Below, one piece after another: positions 41,395 through 48,703 of a DNA stretch of 64,000 bases (position 1 is the stretch's first letter; each line of letters begins with the position of its first letter). The position numbers and the translations under genes are program-made. Source of the stretch: Vreelandella sp031769195 (GTDB lineage: Bacteria > Pseudomonadota > Gammaproteobacteria > Pseudomonadales > Halomonadaceae); NCBI RefSeq assembly GCF_031769195.1, contig NZ_JAVHNP010000002.1, positions 248,001 to 312,000 on the forward strand, in the 5' to 3' direction. The notes below the pieces were generated by a model. It saw only the letters and a program-made list of their open reading frames with translations. It did not search any database and was not told the DNA's origin.

Positions 41395-42471
41395 ATGTCG
41401 TTACGAAAATCTACCCGTATCAATAAATACATCAGCGAAAGCGGTCTCTGCTCCCGCCGTGAAGCCGACCGCTTTGTCGAGCAGGGCAATGTGTGGATCA
41501 ATGGCCGCCGCGCCACCACCGGTGACCAAGTGGTGGCGGGGGATCGGGTAAAGGTCAACGGCCAGGAGATTGAGCCGCAGGAAGAAGAGGATCTGGTGCT
41601 GATCGCGCTGAACAAACCGGTGGGAATTGTCAGCACCACGGAGTCGGCGGAAAAGGACAACATTGTTGAGTTTGTGAAGCACGGAACACGTATTTTCCCC
41701 ATTGGGCGTTTGGATAAAGACTCCCAAGGGCTGATTTTTCTCACCAACAACGGCGACCTCGTTAATAAGATTTTACGCGCCAACAACAACCACGAAAAAG
41801 AGTACGTAGTGACGGTGGATAAGCCCATTACCGACGAGTTTATTGCCGGTATGCAGGGCGGCGTGCCGATCCTTGGACAGATGACGAAAAAGTGTCATGT
41901 CGCTAAAGAGTCCACGTTTGTGTTCACCATTACTTTGGTGCAGGGGCTCAACCGTCAAATTCGCCGTATGTGCGAGTACTTTGGCTACGAAGTGACCCAG
42001 CTAGTGCGCACGCGCATTATGAACGTATCGCTCAAAGGGCTGGCGCTGGGGGATTGGCGTGACCTGACGCCCAAAGAGATTGAGACCATTGTTGCCCTCA
42101 CCGAAACCTCAGACGCAGCGCCTGAGAAGAAAGCATCTGAGAAGAAAGCATCTAAGAAGAAAAACATCGCCCGACCCAACTACAGCGGCGGTAGAAGTAG
42201 CGCGCATAATAAAAAGCCGACAGCAAAACGGGCCTCTTCAGGTGCCGGCACGGGTAACAAAGCCCGCAAGGATCCCAAGGCAAAAGGGGCCGCTGCTGGT
42301 AAGCCAGGCGGCAAAGGAGCAGCATCAGCGGGAAGACCGGCCACTAAAGGAAAGGGGAGGCCCGGGAGCCACTCTAGCGGCAAACCGGGAGCGAGTAAGG
42401 GGGCGATAAAGGGCGGCCGCCCCAGCGGGGGTAAAGCTGCCTCCGGTAAGCCGCCTTCCCGGCGCAAGTAG
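41395..42471 (+). CDS. rluF: 23S rRNA pseudouridine synthase RluF
   Basis: RluF makes pseudouridine 2604 in 23S rRNA and can also act on tRNA-Tyr in E. coli. The first 240 residues align closely with E. coli RluF: an S4 domain (STRINKYISESGLCSRREADRFVEQGNVWING), the catalytic Asp in PIGRLDKDSQGLIFLTN, and LVQGLNRQIRRMCEYFGYEV. The remaining about 118 residues are a Lys/Gly/Ala/Ser/Pro-rich, low-complexity tail with short Lys repeats (EKKASEKKASKKK), longer than in E. coli. A positively charged RNA-binding extension is the likely role. Confidence 0.93.
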   Translation: MSLRKSTRINKYISESGLCSRREADRFVEQGNVWINGRRATTGDQVVAGDRVKVNGQEIEPQEEEDLVLIALNKPVGIVSTTESAEKDNIVEFVKHGTRIFPIGRLDKDSQGLIFLTNNGDLVNKILRANNNHEKEYVVTVDKPITDEFIAGMQGGVPILGQMTKKCHVAKESTFVFTITLVQGLNRQIRRMCEYFGYEVTQLVRTRIMNVSLKGLALGDWRDLTPKEIETIVALTETSDAAPEKKASEKKASKKKNIARPNYSGGRSSAHNKKPTAKRASSGAGTGNKARKDPKAKGAAAGKPGGKGAASAGRPATKGKGRPGSHSSGKPGASKGAIKGGRPSGGKAASGKPPSRRK

Positions 42472-42477
42472 TTCTCC

Positions 42478-42774
42478 ATGACAGAGATGCCTACTTATAT
42501 GAGTTACCTACTGGCGTGGTATGCGACGTCCAGTGTGATTACCTACGTTCTCTATGCGTGGGATAAGCGGGCCGCGATTAAACAGCGCCAGCGGGTGAGC
42601 GAGAAAACGCTGCACTGGCTGGCGCTGCTAGGCGGTTGGCCGGGGGCGTGGTGCGCGCAGCAGCAGCTGCGCCACAAGACCCAAAAAACCAGCTTTCGAC
42701 GCGTTTATTGGGTCACGGTACTGCTCAATATTGCAGTGCTAGGCGGCTTCGTCGCGGTTATGCCGCTGCGTTAG
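42478..42774 (+). CDS. DUF1294 family membrane protein
   Basis: The 98-residue protein has two or three membrane segments and the DUF1294 pattern (YVLYAWDKRAAIKQRQRVSEKTLHWLALLGGWPGAWCAQQQLRHKTQKTSFRRVYWVTV). The Asp-Lys and His-Lys-Thr-Lys residues are conserved in the family. Function is unknown. It is 6 bases after rluF. Its last 17 bases overlap the 3' end of the convergent trpG. Confidence 0.87.
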   Translation: MTEMPTYMSYLLAWYATSSVITYVLYAWDKRAAIKQRQRVSEKTLHWLALLGGWPGAWCAQQQLRHKTQKTSFRRVYWVTVLLNIAVLGGFVAVMPLR

Positions 42775-43432
42775 GGGCAAATAGGAAGTTAGCGATGAGC
42801 TCTTTACCGCCCTCGGTGGCAAACGACTCCGGGTGAAACTGTATGCCATGAATCGGGTAGTCACGGTGCTTCACGCCCATCAGTTCAAATTCACCCGCCG
42901 CCTGCCAGTGGCTGCGCTCGGCAAACTGCGCAGCGGTTAGTGCACCCACCGTGGCGGTCACTTCCAGGCACTCTGGTAGCGTAGCCGCATCGGCAATCAG
43001 CGAGTGGTAGCGCATCACCTCAAGCTGGTCGGGTACGCCGTTAAACACCGAGCGGTTGTCGTGGTTGATGGGGCTGATTTTGCCATGCATCGGCAGCGGT
43101 GCTTTGACCACTTTGCCCCCAAACACGTGCACGATACCCTGCATACCTAAGCAAACGCCCAGCAGCGGCGTGGTTTTGCCCAGCTTCTCGATCACTTCGG
43201 CGCATACGCCAAAATAGCGCGGGTCATCCGGTGAGCCGGGGCCCGGCGAGATAATAATGCGGTCCGGCGCCAGGGCTTCAATGGCTTTAAAATCGATCTG
43301 GTTATTGCGCTTCACCATGATCTCAAAGTGGGGCAGCTCGCCGCGATTTTTCTCGGTGGTCAGAATCTCACCAATAAACTGGTACAGATTATAGGTGAAG
43401 GAGTCGTAGTTATCGATGATCAGCACCTTCAT
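42758..43432 (-). CDS. trpG: Anthranilate synthase glutamine amidotransferase component
   Basis: TrpG supplies ammonia from glutamine to TrpE. The 224-residue class I glutamine amidotransferase has IIDNYDSFTYNLYQ, IIISPGPGSPDDP, the nucleophile Cys in LLGVCLGMQGIVHVFGG, and the His-Glu pair in IHGIQFHPESFATEGG. There is an extra segment (TTEKNRGELPHF) near residues 25-36 compared with short PabA/TrpG proteins. The ATG overlaps the trpE stop by 4 bases (ATGA). In some bacteria one such subunit also serves folate synthesis as PabA; the trpR context favours tryptophan. Confidence 0.88.
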   Translation of the reverse strand: MKVLIIDNYDSFTYNLYQFIGEILTTEKNRGELPHFEIMVKRNNQIDFKAIEALAPDRIIISPGPGSPDDPRYFGVCAEVIEKLGKTTPLLGVCLGMQGIVHVFGGKVVKAPLPMHGKISPINHDNRSVFNGVPDQLEVMRYHSLIADAATLPECLEVTATVGALTAAQFAERSHWQAAGEFELMGVKHRDYPIHGIQFHPESFATEGGKELIANFLFAPNAAA

Positions 43433-44850
43433 GCGGGGCTCTCCGTTTCCGTATCCATAAAGGGCGCCAGGGCCTTGCGGGTGCCGGCAAATTTGCGACG
43501 AATTTCTTCGTACTCATCTTCCGCGTTGCTATCAAACACGTTTCCGCCACAGGTTTGCACGTAGGCGCGCTCGCCGTTGACGAAGACCGTGCGAATGGGA
43601 ATCGCAAAGGTGCAGTCGCCGTTAAACGAGAACTGGCCCACCGCGCCGCCGTAAGGGCCGCGCCCGTCGGTTTCCAGATCATCGATAATTTTCATGGCTT
43701 CGATTTTGGGCGCACCGGTCAGCGTACCTGCCGGGAAGTTGCTGGCCAGCGAGGTAAACATATCCTCGCCTTCGGCAATAATGCCGACGATCTCGCTGGA
43801 AATATGCTGAACGTGGCTGAAGCGCTTAATATCCATCAGGCTACGCACCTTCACCGTACCAAACTGAGCCACACGGCCAATATCGTTGCGGTGCAGATCC
43901 ACAATCATGTTGTGTTCGGCGATCTCTTTCGGGTCGTTGAGCAGCGCGCGGGCAAGCTGGGTATCTTCTTGAGGCGTTGTGCCGCGCAGGGTAGTGCCCG
44001 CTAGCGGAAACGTCTCCATTTCGCCCTGGCGCAGGCGGAACAGCAGCTCGGGGCTCGCGCCAATCAACTTCTGCTCGCCAAACTTCACGTAGTACATCTG
44101 GGGCGAGGGGTTGATAGTGCGCAGTTGGTCGTAAAGTGCCAGCGTGTCGCCCTGAATGCGAAAGCGCTTTTTAAAGCCCACTTCGCACTGGAAAACCTTA
44201 CCGTCGATAATATCCTGCTTTACCTTGGCCACTGCGTCGGCGTGTTCGGCCTTGCTCATGGTGTCGCCCAGCGCCGTAATATGCAGCGGGCCTGCGGGCT
44301 CATCTTCGGCGTCGATTAGCGTCTGTAGAAACTCGTACCGGCTGTTGTCGTAGTAGAAGTAGGTCACTTCCCCGGTCATCTTGTCGAGGATCAGGCCATC
44401 CTTATACAACCCAAAGCGGAACGTATCGAAGTCGTCGCTGGCTTTCAGCGTGAGGGACGGCTCGAAGTACTGCATGGCGTCGTAGCCTAGGTAGCCGCTT
44501 AACCCACCCGCGTATTTACGAGAAATAATGTTTTGCGGAATCAGGCTGCGCAGCAGTTCGTAGGGGTTGTCGCTGGGGTAGTGGTTGGCATCGCCGTCGC
44601 GGTTTTCGATGGTCAGCGTGTTGCCATTGGCGTAGAGCGTGTACTCCGGGTCAAAGCCAATGATGGAATGGCGCGCCATGTGGCTATCTTCACCCAGCGA
44701 CTCCAGCATGTAGCAGGTATCGAAGCGCCGCTCGATTTTTTGAAATAAAGCAAAGAAGTCGCAGTCTGCCGCCAGGGTCACGTAGTGGGGTTTGCGGGGC
44801 AGCGTGAACGGCTGTGGGCCTGCCGCAGCGGCCGTATCGGTAGTGCTCAT
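43429..44850 (-). CDS. trpE: Anthranilate synthase component I
   Basis: TrpE converts chorismate to anthranilate, the first step to tryptophan. The 473-residue protein has an N-terminal part with MLESLGEDS, matching the Leu-Glu-Ser feedback site that binds tryptophan in TrpE. The chorismate-binding domain has IGASPELLFRL, PLAGTTLRG, EHNMIVDLHRNDIGRV, VQHISSEIVG, FPAGTLTGAPKIEAMKII and YGGAVGQFSFNGD. PabB would usually lack the LES tryptophan site. The start overlaps the trpR stop by 4 bases, so trpR, trpE and trpG form one coupled unit. trpD and trpC are not adjacent. Confidence 0.88.
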   Translation of the reverse strand: MSTTDTAAAAGPQPFTLPRKPHYVTLAADCDFFALFQKIERRFDTCYMLESLGEDSHMARHSIIGFDPEYTLYANGNTLTIENRDGDANHYPSDNPYELLRSLIPQNIISRKYAGGLSGYLGYDAMQYFEPSLTLKASDDFDTFRFGLYKDGLILDKMTGEVTYFYYDNSRYEFLQTLIDAEDEPAGPLHITALGDTMSKAEHADAVAKVKQDIIDGKVFQCEVGFKKRFRIQGDTLALYDQLRTINPSPQMYYVKFGEQKLIGASPELLFRLRQGEMETFPLAGTTLRGTTPQEDTQLARALLNDPKEIAEHNMIVDLHRNDIGRVAQFGTVKVRSLMDIKRFSHVQHISSEIVGIIAEGEDMFTSLASNFPAGTLTGAPKIEAMKIIDDLETDGRGPYGGAVGQFSFNGDCTFAIPIRTVFVNGERAYVQTCGGNVFDSNAEDEYEEIRRKFAGTRKALAPFMDTETESPA

Positions 44851-45113
44851 AAGTGATCATTCCGTGAAGAGGCTAACATCGTTAACGCGCGTGAACCGCG
44901 AGAAACGGTCGCAATACCCACGCCTAGGGTTTCGGCAATTTTGCGATGGGGAACGCCCTCGCGCAGCAGCTTAAAAATCTGTAGGCGTTTGCTGATTTCT
45001 TGGTACTCTGCTGGCGTTAGCAGGCTGGCTAGCGCTTCATCCATTGCGTCGGGCGTGTTGATCGCAACGAGGTGGCGCACTAAGTCAGCTTGAAACGTAT
45101 CGTGTAAGGACAT
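44847..45113 (-). CDS. trpR: Trp operon repressor TrpR
   Basis: The 88-residue protein, shorter than the 108 of E. coli, keeps the core of TrpR: LLTPAEYQEISKRLQIFKLLREGVPHRKIAETLGVGIATVSRGSRAL. This covers the helix-turn-helix with the GxGIATxxRGS recognition segment. It binds tryptophan and then its operator. A perfect operator palindrome lies 25 bases upstream of its start. It leads the trpR-trpE-trpG unit, so it would control itself together with anthranilate synthase. Confidence 0.9.
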   Translation of the reverse strand: MSLHDTFQADLVRHLVAINTPDAMDEALASLLTPAEYQEISKRLQIFKLLREGVPHRKIAETLGVGIATVSRGSRALTMLASSRNDHL

Positions 45114-45137
45114 CGTGCCACCGAGGAGTTAATCATG

Positions 45138-45155
45138 TACTAGCGTACTAGTACG
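45138..45155 (-). promoter_or_regulatory. TrpR operator
   Basis: GTACTAGCGTACTAGTAC is a perfect inverted repeat, with half-sites GTACTAG and CTAGTAC and a 4-base spacer. The half-sites are identical to those of the E. coli trp operator; only spacer bases differ. It lies 25 bases upstream of trpR. A possible -35 (TTGACT, complement of 45175-45180) lies just upstream on the reverse strand, so the operator covers the -10 region and start point. The divergent antiporter gene starts 51 bases on the other side. Confidence 0.9.
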
Positions 45156-45205
45156 TTAACTGATTGCTCAGGGAAGTCAAGTCGCAGTGAGGGTAAGGAA
45201 CCGCC

Positions 45206-47146
45206 ATGACCGGCTATTTTATTCAAGCATTTATCTATCTAGTGGCGGCGGTGATTGCCGTGCCGCTGGCCAAGCGCTTCGGGCTCGGCTCGGTATTAGG
45301 CTATTTGGTGGCCGGGGTGGTGATTGGCCCGGTGCTCGGGCTGGTCGGCCAGGAGACCACCACTATTCAGCACTTTGCGGAATTTGGCGTAGTAATGATG
45401 CTGTTTTTGGTGGGCATGGAGCTTGACCCTAAAGGCCTATGGGCCATGCGAGTGCGGCTGCTGGGGTTGGGCGGCCTTCAGGTGGTCTTAACAGCAGCGG
45501 CAGGCGCTGCGATTGCCTGGTGGCTAGGGCTTGTTTGGCAAACAGCGTTGGCGGTAGGGCTGATTTTCGCGCTCTCATCCACCGCCATTGTGCTGCAAAC
45601 CCTGAGTGAGAAGGGGCTTTCCAAAACCGAGGGCGGGCGCAGCGCGTTCTCGGTACTGCTATTTCAGGATATTGCCGTTATTCCCATGCTGGCGCTCATC
45701 CCGCTGCTAGCACTGCCTGAATTGATGGGTGCCGCCGGTGACGACCACGGCCATGCGGGGCTAAGCCTGGTGGCGCACCTGCCTGCCTGGGCTCATGCCC
45801 TGGTGGTCGTAGCCGCCGTTGGTAGCGTGATTGTGGGGGGCTACTACTTAGGGCCACTGCTGTTTCGCTACGTCATTGGCTCTGGCCTGCGGGAGGTGTT
45901 TACCGCCTCGGCGCTGATGCTGGTGATTGGTATTGCCGCTTTGATGAGTCTTGTGAATTTATCGCCCGCTCTGGGTGCGTTTCTGGCGGGTATCGTCCTC
46001 GCAAACAGCGAGTTTAAGCACGAAATTGAAGCCAACATCGAGCCGTTCAAAGGGCTGCTGCTGGGGCTGTTCTTCATCACCGTGGGCGCGGGGATTAACT
46101 TTGACGTGCTGGCGGCGGAGTGGATGACGGTGCTGGGGCTTGGGTTAGCGGTCATTGTGGTGAAGGCGGCTATTCTGTTGGGGCTGGCGCTGCTGTTCAA
46201 AGTACACGGCAGCAACGGCTGGCTGTTCACGCTTAGCCTTGCCCAGGCGGGGGAGTTCGGCTTTGTGCTGCTGACCTACAGCGTACAGAACAGCGTGATT
46301 CCCGTGGAGCTGTCTCAAATACTCTCGCTGGTGGTGGCGCTGTCGATGTTCCTAACGCCGCTGCTGTTTATCGCCTATGACCGGCTGGTGCTGCCGCGTT
46401 ATCAAATCGCTAAGAACGACGACCGGGAGGCCGACACGATTGAAGAGCAGGCGCCGGTTATTGTGGCGGGAGTGGGGCGCTTTGGGCAGATTATTTGCCG
46501 CCTGCTGCGGGCCAATAATATTCCGATTGTCGCGCTGGATCACGAAATCGAGCAGATTGAGAACCTGCGCAATATTCGTATCAAGAGCTACTTTGGCGAT
46601 GCAAGCCGCTCGGACCTTTTAGAAACCGCCGGTATTGAGCACGCTCGGCTGCTGGTGGTCGCCATCGATGATCGCGATCGAGCCATAGACATCGTTAAGC
46701 ACGTCAAACAGTTTTACCCCAATGTGTGGGTGCTGGCTCGCGCCTTTGACCGAGGCCACGGCTACCAGCTACGCGAAGCCGGTGCCGACGATGTGATCAG
46801 TGAAACCTACCACTCGGCGCTGGAGCTTGGTGGCCATGCGCTCACTGCGATGGGTGTTCACCCTATGCGGGCCAAGCAAATGACCTGGGCCTTTGTGCAA
46901 AACGAAGACGCCCATGCCGACGAGCTGTTCGAAGCCTGGAAAGAGATTGATGGAGGCATCCGCTTCAGCCCACGCTACGGCGAGCTCTTTATGAAGCTGG
47001 AAGAAGCGCTGAATTCAGCGATGCATCAAGACTGGCAGCCGCCGCAGCAAGAAGAAGTGCCCATTTGGACGGCACCCGCTCACGAGGGCAATCAGCAGGA
47101 GAACGTGAAGCAAGAGAGCTTAAAAAAGCATCAGGAACGCGAGTAG
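45206..47146 (+). CDS. Monovalent cation:proton antiporter-2 (CPA2) family protein, KefB/KefC-like
   Basis: The 646-residue protein has an N-terminal Na/H-exchanger domain of about 12 membrane segments (start FIQAFIYLVAAVIAVPLAKRFGLGSVLGYLVAGVVIGP, with the conserved LSSTAIVLQTL and LFQDIAVIPML). It also has a cytoplasmic TrkA-N/RCK domain from about residue 412 (VIVAGVGRFGQIICRLL, GDASRSDLLETAG). The C-terminus is charged. This is the layout of glutathione-gated potassium efflux proteins KefB/KefC, though the glutathione-binding residues cannot be assigned by eye. It exchanges K+ or Na+ for H+. AAGGAA precedes the ATG. Confidence 0.88.
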   Translation: MTGYFIQAFIYLVAAVIAVPLAKRFGLGSVLGYLVAGVVIGPVLGLVGQETTTIQHFAEFGVVMMLFLVGMELDPKGLWAMRVRLLGLGGLQVVLTAAAGAAIAWWLGLVWQTALAVGLIFALSSTAIVLQTLSEKGLSKTEGGRSAFSVLLFQDIAVIPMLALIPLLALPELMGAAGDDHGHAGLSLVAHLPAWAHALVVVAAVGSVIVGGYYLGPLLFRYVIGSGLREVFTASALMLVIGIAALMSLVNLSPALGAFLAGIVLANSEFKHEIEANIEPFKGLLLGLFFITVGAGINFDVLAAEWMTVLGLGLAVIVVKAAILLGLALLFKVHGSNGWLFTLSLAQAGEFGFVLLTYSVQNSVIPVELSQILSLVVALSMFLTPLLFIAYDRLVLPRYQIAKNDDREADTIEEQAPVIVAGVGRFGQIICRLLRANNIPIVALDHEIEQIENLRNIRIKSYFGDASRSDLLETAGIEHARLLVVAIDDRDRAIDIVKHVKQFYPNVWVLARAFDRGHGYQLREAGADDVISETYHSALELGGHALTAMGVHPMRAKQMTWAFVQNEDAHADELFEAWKEIDGGIRFSPRYGELFMKLEEALNSAMHQDWQPPQQEEVPIWTAPAHEGNQQENVKQESLKKHQERE

Positions 47147-47154
47147 AAAAGTGC

Positions 47155-47724
47155 TTAAAACGGCAAATGCAGCGACGCGCTGAGCATATTGAGATGGCTA
47201 AGCGAGGGCGCATCAATGCGTTCGTACTCTAAGCGGCTAATCAGCCGGTTGATGGTCATGGTGGCACCAAACCCTTGCAGTAGGGCGGTGCCGCTATCCT
47301 CGGCGATTGGCTGGTCGGTGTCGCCTCGCCACTCGGTGAGCCCTGATTTGGCATACACGCTAAACGCCCCCATGCGGATGCCCGCGACAATCGCGCCGCC
47401 TAGGCTGAGGGTGTCCATAATCATAGGGTTAACGCTTGAGGCTAATGGCACTTCGTCGCTTTCGCGGTAAGCAATTTCAGCGCCAATATCTAGCTGGGGG
47501 AGCTGCCAGGGGCTAAACCCTGCGGTGAGACGAAAACCAGAGGTGTAAGTATCGAGGCTGCTTAAATCGCTGCCTTCTAAGATAACGCCATTATCCAGCC
47601 TCATCAGAGCGCTATCGGGGGCGGCATAAGAGATAACAGGAGCGTCTTCATCGGCAAAACAGCCGGTAAAGGGAAGCGCAGTGCCGAATAAACTCAAGAG
47701 CAGGGTGCTAGCCAAGCGGTTCAT
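47155..47724 (-). CDS. Small outer-membrane beta-barrel-like protein, unknown function
   Basis: I do not recognise this 189-residue protein. It has a signal peptide (MNRLASTLLLSLFGTALPFTG, cleavage near CFA) and then alternating hydrophobic/polar stretches ending in Leu-His-Leu-Pro-Phe; a terminal Phe is the usual signal of outer-membrane barrels. The length fits an eight-stranded barrel of the OmpA/OmpW-like kind. The sequence YRESDEV, GGAIVAGIRMGAFSVYAKSGLTEW and SRLEYERIDA also fit barrel strands. It converges with the antiporter gene, 8 bases apart. Confidence 0.7.
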   Translation of the reverse strand: MNRLASTLLLSLFGTALPFTGCFADEDAPVISYAAPDSALMRLDNGVILEGSDLSSLDTYTSGFRLTAGFSPWQLPQLDIGAEIAYRESDEVPLASSVNPMIMDTLSLGGAIVAGIRMGAFSVYAKSGLTEWRGDTDQPIAEDSGTALLQGFGATMTINRLISRLEYERIDAPSLSHLNMLSASLHLPF

Positions 47725-47768
47725 TGGCGTTCCTCTTATCCTTTCTCATTGGTGTTATCCTCATCAGC

Positions 47769-48599
47769 CTAGCAACGGGCGCTGATTTCCACCACGTTAA
47801 TTGCTCTATTTGCCAAATTATCGAGCACGTTTTTTCCCATCTCCATAAATCGCTCGCCAAATACCCACTGCGGCGACACCACGGGGGTACGCGGAGCCTG
47901 CTCTTTTTGCCGCTGGCGCTGGCGCCACTCCAGCGCCGTGTGGCTCCAGTCTTCGCAGTGTTGAATATCAAAGCCCGCTGTTTGCAGTAGCTGCGTCAAT
48001 GCCGTCAGCGACAGCAAATGCGAGTGTGCAGGCCCTTCTGCCCAGGGCACCGGAAAGCGCAGTGTCTCGCTGTGGGGGCCGCTCACCACTTCATGCATCA
48101 CCAGCTGCCCGCCAGGGCGCAGCACCCGGCGGCACTCGGCCAGTACACGGCTGGGGTCAGGCATATTCATCAGGCTGTGTTGGAACAGCACGGCATCAAA
48201 GCGGGCATCACCCAACGGGAGTGCGCAGGCATCTCCGGTCACCCAGCGCAGCGTGCCTGTTGATGAAGAAGCAGAGGGCGGGTTAGTCACCCGTTGGCTG
48301 ATGGCTTGATTCAGCACGTTAAAGCGGTGGGTAATATCCAGCCCAGTGATATGAAAACCCAACGCGGCGCCTTGGCGCATTAAACCACCCAGCCCGGCGC
48401 CAATATCCAACACTTGAGGGGCGCTCTGATCGAGCAGGCCCAATAGCCGAGCAGAAGCCGCGATACCACCAATATGCAGCTGATCAAGCGGGGCGAGCTG
48501 GTGCAGGGTAGGGCCATCGGGGTAGTGGGCGCGCAGTTGGTTAAGGATATCCTGGTCGCGCAGCCCATGATGGTAGTGGTGGGCGAGGGATGAGGGCAT
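47769..48599 (-). CDS. Class I SAM-dependent methyltransferase
   Basis: The 276-residue protein has the Rossmann methyltransferase motifs: VLDIGAGLGGLMRQGAALG (motif I), GLDITHRF, a motif II-like VTGDACALPLGDARFDAVLFQHSLMNMPD and RVLRPGGQLVMHEVV. This is close to the UbiE/glycine N-methyltransferase-like (Methyltransf_11) group. The LHIGGIAASARLLGLL segment before motif I is typical of sarcosine/phosphoethanolamine type enzymes, but substrate cannot be set from sequence. It is not clearly in an operon; 44 bases separate it from the barrel protein gene. Confidence 0.82.
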   Translation of the reverse strand: MPSSLAHHYHHGLRDQDILNQLRAHYPDGPTLHQLAPLDQLHIGGIAASARLLGLLDQSAPQVLDIGAGLGGLMRQGAALGFHITGLDITHRFNVLNQAISQRVTNPPSASSSTGTLRWVTGDACALPLGDARFDAVLFQHSLMNMPDPSRVLAECRRVLRPGGQLVMHEVVSGPHSETLRFPVPWAEGPAHSHLLSLTALTQLLQTAGFDIQHCEDWSHTALEWRQRQRQKEQAPRTPVVSPQWVFGERFMEMGKNVLDNLANRAINVVEISARC

Positions 48600-48639
48600 G
48601 GGGAGTCTCGGTTGATTACTCTCTTAACTGACGGGCATT

Positions 48640-48680
48640 GCGAGCGAAGAGTGACTTTGTTCGTCCGCTATTTCGCTCGC
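48640..48680. repeat. REP-like intergenic inverted repeat
   Basis: GCGAGCGAA (48640-48648) and its complement TTCGCTCGC (48672-48680) enclose 23 bases. GCATTGC also occurs directly repeated around them (48635 and 48679). It lies between the methyltransferase and acyl-CoA synthetase genes. The CATTGCGAGCGAA core resembles dispersed intergenic repeats in other bacteria. Copy number cannot be seen in one window. Confidence 0.5.
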
Positions 48681-48703
48681 ATTGCTCGTCCTCGCTTCAC
48701 ACG

